A stretch of DNA of 18,155 nt from contig DYRK01000046.1 of NCBI GenBank assembly GCA_020718785.1, forward strand, positions 1 through 18,155. Reading direction: 5' to 3'. The first letter of the stretch is position 1; every line of letters starts with the position of its first letter. This DNA comes from Desulfatirhabdium butyrativorans (lineage in GTDB: Bacteria > Desulfobacterota > Desulfobacteria > Desulfobacterales > DYRK01). The notes below the pieces were generated by a model. The model was not told where the DNA came from. It searched no databases and saw nothing but the letters and a program-made list of their open reading frames with translations. The position numbers and the translations under genes are program-made. Below, one piece after another: positions 13,767-18,155 of the stretch.

Positions 13767-16622
13767 CTAACGCTCAACCGGTCCGAACCCTCCGGAGACC
13801 GGGCTTTCGTTGCAGTCGAACTGCGTGAGCCTCAATTTCGAAGCCTTGCCGGATATGCTTTTGAAAGAGAGCCGGGCGATTTCACCCATGCCGGTGACAA
13901 TGTCTCGGGATGCAAAAATCAGCAGCCGGATTTCTCCCTGACCTTTTTTGCTCACCGGCACATAGCCATTGTCCTCCAGAATGCCTTTATCAAGGCTCAG
14001 GTCCGTGTATTCAAGGACATTTTCGTCAAAGGTGATTGTCACGTCAATGCCCTCGACTGCGGCATTTTGTTTCAGAACTAACGGAACCGTCAGAATCGCT
14101 CCCGGGTCCGCAGTTACAGAACAGCGGACCGCAGATTCGGAGGTCTTGCGTTTCCTGGGCGTACTTGCCTGCCAGTCGCCGGTCACGTCACCCAGCCTTA
14201 TCGCAACAAAGTTTTCATTTGCTTTGTCCGAATTCAGCGGAGAATATGTTCTGTCCCATGACAACGACCCGTCCTCCGCGACCGGTACGAATGTCCAATT
14301 CGTACCCGCAGTGTTGAGAGAATCTGTCAGCCCCGCGGCATAGCGGCTGATATCCGAGGCGTCGGTTCCGCTGATTTCGCCGTTCAAGGTAACGTCTGCC
14401 GCTATTTTCTGATACGCGTCCAACTCGATCAGTCCTTCGGCATAGCGGGCGATTTTTGAGGCATCTGTTGCACTCAGCCCGCCCAGATCATCTGTTTTGG
14501 ACGGGGCAGAGCTGTAATCCCCGATATAGACATCCGAGAAAAGATAAGTTCCGTCTGTCTTTGTGATAAAAGACTGACTCCTATCACCTTCGAGCGCAAT
14601 TGTCACATTGCGGACAGGTTTGGTCTCAGGCGAACTGTAGTATCCGACCCGCCCTGAAATTTTGAACACAGGATTGATGACCTCAACCGAGCCTTTGGTT
14701 CCCGTGATATTGGTTTCGTTGTTTGTGGCAGCAGTGAATGTGATATCGCTTTTGCTTCCGCTTGTTCCGATAACATCAAACGTCAGGTAAGCAATCACAC
14801 CGTCGCCTCTGAATATCTCATTCAAGGTATAAATCTCAATGGAAACTTTTCCGTCTTCGGCTTTGAAATCGAGCCGGTAGCCGGTATTCTCCAGTTCGCT
14901 CCCTGTCAGAGAGACATCGCTGATCTTCAGAACCGCTTTGTCAAAAGTGAGTTCCGCATCAATGCCTTCGATGCGTGCGGCACCGCTATTGTTAAGGGTC
15001 AGAGGCAGGGAAATCGTCTCATTCGGAAAAGTACGGGTGGTTGCCGGAAGTGTCAGCGAAGGAGGAGCTGCTGTCGGCTCTGCAATAATTTCCAGCGAAC
15101 CGTCCGCGGTCTTCACAAAAACATGATTGATTTTCCGCTTTGTAAAACTCAGGACAGACTTGTCTCCTGCTTTGCCGATTCCTTTGAATTTCAGATAAGC
15201 TATGTCTCCGCTGCTTCTGAACAGATTTTCCTCGGCAGTGATCTGAACAGAAACACTTGCCTCGCCTTTCTGATCCGATATCTTATATTTCCCGCCTTCA
15301 AGCATTCCGCCTGCAAGCGTGACTTCCGAAAGTTCCAGAAGCTCTTTGTCGAAAGTTACCGTAATATCAACGAGTTCAATCGGAACGCTGTCCGGATTGT
15401 CAAGGGTCAGCGGCACTGATACGGTTTCCGAGGCATAGACCTTGACATCTCCAAGCTTCAGAGAAGGCGACAGGTTTTCCAATTTTTTGTGAAGTCCGAA
15501 TCCGAACCCGGGCTTAGGAGAATCGCTGTATGCTTCTGTGGCAACAGCATAAGCCGCATAGCTCCACCCGGCATAGCCTTCGAAGGCATAGAAATTTTTA
15601 TCGAAACTGCCCGCATAAACGGTTCCGTCAGAGCCGACAGCGGGCATTGCCCAGATTTCGTTTCCTGTCTGATATTTCCATCTGAGATTACCGTCCGAAT
15701 TCAGGGCATAAAGCGTGTCGTTCCATGTTCCGGTGTAAAGCATTCCGTCAGGCCCCATGCCCGGAGATGCCCAGACTGCATTGCCGGTATCATAACGCCA
15801 TCTGAGTGTTCCCTGAGGATTGACTGCATAGATAAAATGATCCCAACTGCCGATATAAACCGTTCCGTCAGAAGCGATGACCGGAGAAGAAGCAATCCAG
15901 CCGCCGGTCGCATATTTCCAGCGCAAGGTTCCGTCTGCATTGACTGCGTAGAGATTTTTGTCCCAACTGCCTACATACACGGTTCCGTCCGCGGCCACAG
16001 CGGGCGAAGATATGATTTGCCCCTCTGTAGTATATGCCCATTTGTAAATCCCTTCAGGACTGACTGCATACAGTTTTTTGTCCCGGCTTCCCGCATACAC
16101 GGTTCCGTCTGAGCCTACCGCAGGCGAAGAAGCCACTGCGCCGCCAGTTCCGTACTGCCATTTAAGGGTTCCGTCAGGATTGAGCGCATAGAGAATGTTA
16201 TCGTCGCATCCCGCATAAACGGTTCCGTCAGGACCCGCTGCCGGTGAAGAAGACACAGTTCCGCCTGTGACATATTGCCAGACAAGTGTTCCTTCGGGTC
16301 TGAGCGCGTATAAGGACTTGTCATCGCTGCCCACATAAACTGTTCCGTCTGCACCGATAAAAGGCGAGGAATATATACGCCCGCCGGTCTGATATTTCCA
16401 TTTGAGAGTTCCGCCGGGATTCAGAGCATAGAGCGCATTGTCATAACTCCCGAAATAAACGGTTCCGTCGCTTCCCACAGCCGCAGAAGAGGCAATCGCT
16501 CCCCCTGTCGGATACATCCATACCACATCCCCCGGGGCAGCATAGCTGAGGGATATCCCTCCTGCCAGTGTCATGGCCGCGAGCCATATTGCTGCCGAAA
16601 ATCTGATACCTCGTTTAAACAT
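13767..16622 (-). CDS. Secreted eight-blade PQQ-like propeller protein with three cohesin-like domains and a dockerin
   Basis: This 951-residue exported protein starts with a signal peptide (about 1-28, cut near SYAA). Residues 31-350 are eight exact 40-residue PQQ-like beta-propeller repeats (SDGTVYVGSWDKNLYAVNAD, GTLRWKYATGG). Cohesin-like domains follow at about 388-505 and 521-645, and a third at 835-940; each has the VPLTL...TFDK/E..L...E..L pattern. Between the second and third lie a CnaB/carboxypeptidase-regulatory-like segment (654-705) and a dockerin-type pair (LSATDASKIARYAEGL 716-731; ADVTLNGEISGTDASDISRYAAGL 742-765), plus a short GDVTGDW. The first dockerin repeat lacks much of the calcium loop. 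Cohesin and dockerin in one chain suggest self-assembly or attachment to other surface proteins, not necessarily a cellulosome; no catalytic domain is visible. AAGGAG lies 8 nt before the ATG. Confidence 0.85.
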   Translation of the reverse strand: MFKRGIRFSAAIWLAAMTLAGGISLSYAAPGDVVWMYPTGGAIASSAAVGSDGTVYFGSYDNALYALNPGGTLKWKYQTGGRIYSSPFIGADGTVYVGSDDKSLYALRPEGTLVWQYVTGGTVSSSPAAGPDGTVYAGCDDNILYALNPDGTLKWQYGTGGAVASSPAVGSDGTVYAGSRDKKLYAVSPEGIYKWAYTTEGQIISSPAVAADGTVYVGSWDKNLYAVNADGTLRWKYATGGWIASSPVIASDGTVYIGSWDHFIYAVNPQGTLRWRYDTGNAVWASPGMGPDGMLYTGTWNDTLYALNSDGNLRWKYQTGNEIWAMPAVGSDGTVYAGSFDKNFYAFEGYAGWSYAAYAVATEAYSDSPKPGFGFGLHKKLENLSPSLKLGDVKVYASETVSVPLTLDNPDSVPIELVDITVTFDKELLELSEVTLAGGMLEGGKYKISDQKGEASVSVQITAEENLFRSSGDIAYLKFKGIGKAGDKSVLSFTKRKINHVFVKTADGSLEIIAEPTAAPPSLTLPATTRTFPNETISLPLTLNNSGAARIEGIDAELTFDKAVLKISDVSLTGSELENTGYRLDFKAEDGKVSIEIYTLNEIFRGDGVIAYLTFDVIGTSGSKSDITFTAATNNETNITGTKGSVEVINPVFKISGRVGYYSSPETKPVRNVTIALEGDRSQSFITKTDGTYLFSDVYIGDYSSAPSKTDDLGGLSATDASKIARYAEGLIELDAYQKIAADVTLNGEISGTDASDISRYAAGLTDSLNTAGTNWTFVPVAEDGSLSWDRTYSPLNSDKANENFVAIRLGDVTGDWQASTPRKRKTSESAVRCSVTADPGAILTVPLVLKQNAAVEGIDVTITFDENVLEYTDLSLDKGILEDNGYVPVSKKGQGEIRLLIFASRDIVTGMGEIARLSFKSISGKASKLRLTQFDCNESPVSGGFGPVER
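15573..16532. repeat. Eight tandem 120-nt coding repeats (PQQ-like blades)
   Basis: Eight in-frame units of exactly 120 nt each encode the blades of the propeller. The conserved GTVYxGSxDxxLYAxNPxG core shows clearly in the DNA as ACGGTTCCGTC (plus strand) recurring at 120-nt steps. The lack of any length change suggests recent amplification or strong structural constraint. Confidence 0.85.
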
Positions 16623-16647
16623 TTTTTTATCTCCTTATTGTTTTCTG

Positions 16648-16668
16648 CCTGTAACCTGCAACCTGCAA
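16648..16668. repeat. 7-bp tandem repeat CCTGYAA x3
   Basis: CCTGTAA, CCTGCAA and CCTGCAA follow one another in the 51-nt gap between the SDR gene and the propeller gene. It is short and of unknown effect. Confidence 0.6.
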
Positions 16669-16673
16669 CTTGA

Positions 16674-17513
16674 TTAATACGTCAGCACCATGCCGCCGTC
16701 AAAAAGAAGGTCTCCGCCCACGAGATAACTGCCGAAGCGGGACAGTCCGAAAATAAAGAGATTCCCGACCTCCACCGGAGACATCATCTCTTTGACTCTC
16801 GATTTTCCCATCATGACATCCCGGACCACTTCTTCGGGAGTGATACCGCGCTGTTTTGCCTGTGCAGGAATCTGATTCAAAGCAAGCGGCGTTTTCACAA
16901 AGCCAGTGCTGACCGTAAAGGAGCGGATTTTTCCGCCTCCTTCTGCGGAAATGGACTGACTCAAAGCCCTGAGCGCAAATTTCGTGATATTGTAGGACGA
17001 CTTGTTGAGCGTGCAGATATGGGCGTGAACCGATGCCATATTCGCAATTACGCCGATTCCGTCGCTGCTTTTCTTCATATAAGGAATAGTCAGTTTGGAA
17101 AGATAAAAAGGCGCACGTACCATGAGCCGCTGCATGAGATCAAATTTCTCCATAGGAAAATTTTCTATAGCGTCAACATGCTGAATGCCTGCGATGTTGA
17201 GGAGATATTTGACTGTTCCGGCTTTTGCCGCTTCCGAAACCGCATGTTCGAGGTCCGAATCTTTGCAGAGATCGCTCTTGACAAAGATCATCTGCCCGCC
17301 CATGGCTCGGACTGTTTCCACTGTCTTTTTTCCTTCTTCTTCATTGACATCCAAACCCGCAACTGTCAGCTTATTGGCAGCGGCAACCACAGCCGCGGCT
17401 CTGCCGATACCCGTTGCCGCTCCGGTGACAATACAGACATTGCCCGGATTGAAATTCGGGTCTTGCAGAATCAATATCTCATTCTGTCTGATTTCCGGTT
17501 CTCTGATATCCAT
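16674..17513 (-). CDS. SDR oxidoreductase, 3-hydroxybutyrate dehydrogenase-like
   Basis: This 279-residue cytosolic enzyme of the classical short-chain dehydrogenase family has the nucleotide-binding TGAATGIG (30-37), Asp55 after the second strand (favouring NAD over NADP), NIAG (106-109), catalytic Ser161 and the YNITK pair Tyr174/Lys178. The C-terminal part TPLALNQIPAQAKQRGITPE and GGDLLFDGGMV resembles D-beta-hydroxybutyrate dehydrogenase more than fatty-acid reductases, so the likely reaction is oxidation of a short beta-hydroxy acid to the beta-keto acid. The N-terminus is some 20 residues longer than usual. AAGGAG lies 8 nt before the ATG. It lies 84 nt downstream of the threonine dehydrogenase gene and is probably co-transcribed, so a role in the beta-keto products of threonine breakdown is possible but not shown. 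Confidence 0.8.
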   Translation of the reverse strand: MDIREPEIRQNEILILQDPNFNPGNVCIVTGAATGIGRAAAVVAAANKLTVAGLDVNEEEGKKTVETVRAMGGQMIFVKSDLCKDSDLEHAVSEAAKAGTVKYLLNIAGIQHVDAIENFPMEKFDLMQRLMVRAPFYLSKLTIPYMKKSSDGIGVIANMASVHAHICTLNKSSYNITKFALRALSQSISAEGGGKIRSFTVSTGFVKTPLALNQIPAQAKQRGITPEEVVRDVMMGKSRVKEMMSPVEVGNLFIFGLSRFGSYLVGGDLLFDGGMVLTY

Positions 17514-17530
17514 ACATCAATCTCCTTATT

Positions 17531-17600
17531 TGAGGTTCGGGGTGAAAGGTGAGAGGTCAGGATAACACCTCTTACCCCTGACCCCGCACCCCGAACCTCA
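17531..17600. repeat. 14-bp perfect inverted repeat overlapping the tdh stop codon
   Basis: TGAGGTTCGGGGTG (17531-17544) and CACCCCGAACCTCA (17587-17600) are perfect arms. The right arm includes the TGA stop of the threonine dehydrogenase gene (17598-17600). The loop of 42 nt holds further pairing (AGAGG with CCTCT). It fills the gap between tdh and the SDR gene. Confidence 0.7.
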
Positions 17601-18155
17601 TTCCCAATTCAATACTGCTTTGCCGCATTTTCCCTCGCGCATGAGTTCGAAGCCTTTTTCAAATTCGGTGTAATGAAAGCGATGGGTTATGACCGGAGAA
17701 ATATCTGCTCCGCTTTGCAGCATGACCGTCATTTTATACCATGTTTCAAAAATCTGACGTCCGTAAATTCCCTTCAACGTCAGGCTGTTGAATATGACGA
17801 GGTCCCAGTCAATGGCCGTTCCGCCCGGCTGAATCCCGAGCAGAGCGACTTTTCCGCCGTGACACATAGTTTTGAGCATATCTCTGAATGCCTGCGGATT
17901 GCCGGACATCTCAAGCCCCACATCAAAGCCTTCTTTCATGCCGAGTTCTTTCATAACATTTTCTAATTTTTCATTTCTCACGTCCACTGCCCGCGTCGCG
18001 CCCATTTTTTTTGCCAGTTCGAGCCGATAGGGATTGACATCCGTAATAACGACATATCTCGCGCCGGCATGTCTTACTACCGGAATAGCCATCAGTCCGA
18101 TAGGTCCGGCTCCGGTAATCAGAACGTCTTCTCCGACAAGATTATATGAAAGTGC
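17598..18155 (-). CDS. tdh: L-threonine 3-dehydrogenase, C-terminal part (runs off the window)
   Basis: The last 185 residues of a zinc-type medium-chain dehydrogenase are visible; the catalytic zinc half lies beyond the window edge. The frame is open to position 18155, beginning [20 protein letters not shown], which contains the GxGPxG NAD-binding motif. [48 protein letters not shown] and [19 protein letters not shown] closely follow E. coli Tdh as I remember it. It oxidises L-threonine with NAD to 2-amino-3-ketobutyrate in the cytosol; the usual partner Kbl (glycine C-acetyltransferase) is not in view but could lie upstream. It is first of the visible minus-strand run tdh, SDR, propeller protein. 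The specific call rests on the C-terminal match alone. Confidence 0.88.
   Translation of the reverse strand, partial: ALSYNLVGEDVLITGAGPIGLMAIPVVRHAGARYVVITDVNPYRLELAKKMGATRAVDVRNEKLENVMKELGMKEGFDVGLEMSGNPQAFRDMLKTMCHGGKVALLGIQPGGTAIDWDLVIFNSLTLKGIYGRQIFETWYKMTVMLQSGADISPVITHRFHYTEFEKGFELMREGKCGKAVLNWE

Noticed and set aside
13056..14081. A 341-codon plus-strand reading frame
   Set aside because: It runs antisense through two different minus-strand genes and the hairpin between them, with no domain signal of its own.
15489..16112. A 207-codon plus-strand reading frame with an apparent repeat pattern
   Set aside because: It is the antisense of the 120-nt propeller repeats; the repetitiveness comes from the real gene on the minus strand.
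15573..16532. A CRISPR-like periodic repeat
   Set aside because: The period is 120 nt, it is in frame and encodes PQQ-like blades; there are no short identical repeats with unique spacers.

Overview
The window reads as a chromosomal piece of a Gram-negative anaerobe. It most resembles the Desulfobacterota, and possibly the large filamentous Desulfonema-like Desulfobacteraceae. This is inference from gene style: secreted cohesin/dockerin proteins with a CnaB-like segment, Uma2 nucleases, TPR remnants and many intergenic hairpin repeats. No rRNA or other phylogenetic marker is present, so the placement is tentative.

Left block (68-8646, all minus strand; transcription order SPFH, double SBP, channel 2, channel 1). 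An SPFH/prohibitin-like membrane protein overlaps by ATGA a very unusual protein that joins two whole periplasmic binding proteins: a Leu/Ile/Val type and an oligopeptide type. Two tandem paralogues of about 730 residues follow. Each joins a periplasmic amino-acid-type binding protein to a complete prokaryotic pentameric ligand-gated ion channel (pLGIC, Cys-loop superfamily). The channel part has the FPF/YPF Pro-loop, a pre-M1 Arg, four transmembrane helices, and an M2 that aligns without gaps to GLIC. This is the most interesting content here: a probable ligand-sensing, ion-channel gene cluster. A nested pair of miniature elements fills the gap between the double SBP gene and the channels, and a second inverted copy of the outer element lies upstream of the SPFH gene.

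Middle block (8650-13664). A gene-poor stretch holds the second miniature element, a relic of a Uma2-gene 3' end and several hairpins. An intact Uma2-family nuclease gene and nadC (NAD biosynthesis) follow on the plus strand, separated by a 17-bp inverted repeat and a cloverleaf-like repeat of about 120 bp. Next comes a decayed region: the 5' quarter of a DNA methyltransferase gene joined abruptly to AT-rich TPR repeats with a nonsense mutation, and, on the opposite strand, an unrecognised (possibly glycosyltransferase-like) gene interrupted by a one-base frameshift in a homopolymer.

Right block (13767-18155, minus strand). L-threonine 3-dehydrogenase (partial at the window edge) is followed by a 3-hydroxybutyrate-dehydrogenase-like SDR, and then by a secreted protein with an eight-blade PQQ-like propeller of exactly 40-residue repeats, three cohesin-like domains, a CnaB-like segment and a dockerin pair.

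Nearly every intergenic gap carries a perfect or near-perfect hairpin from a different family. Most lack a T-tract, so they look like dispersed palindromic repeats rather than simple terminators.
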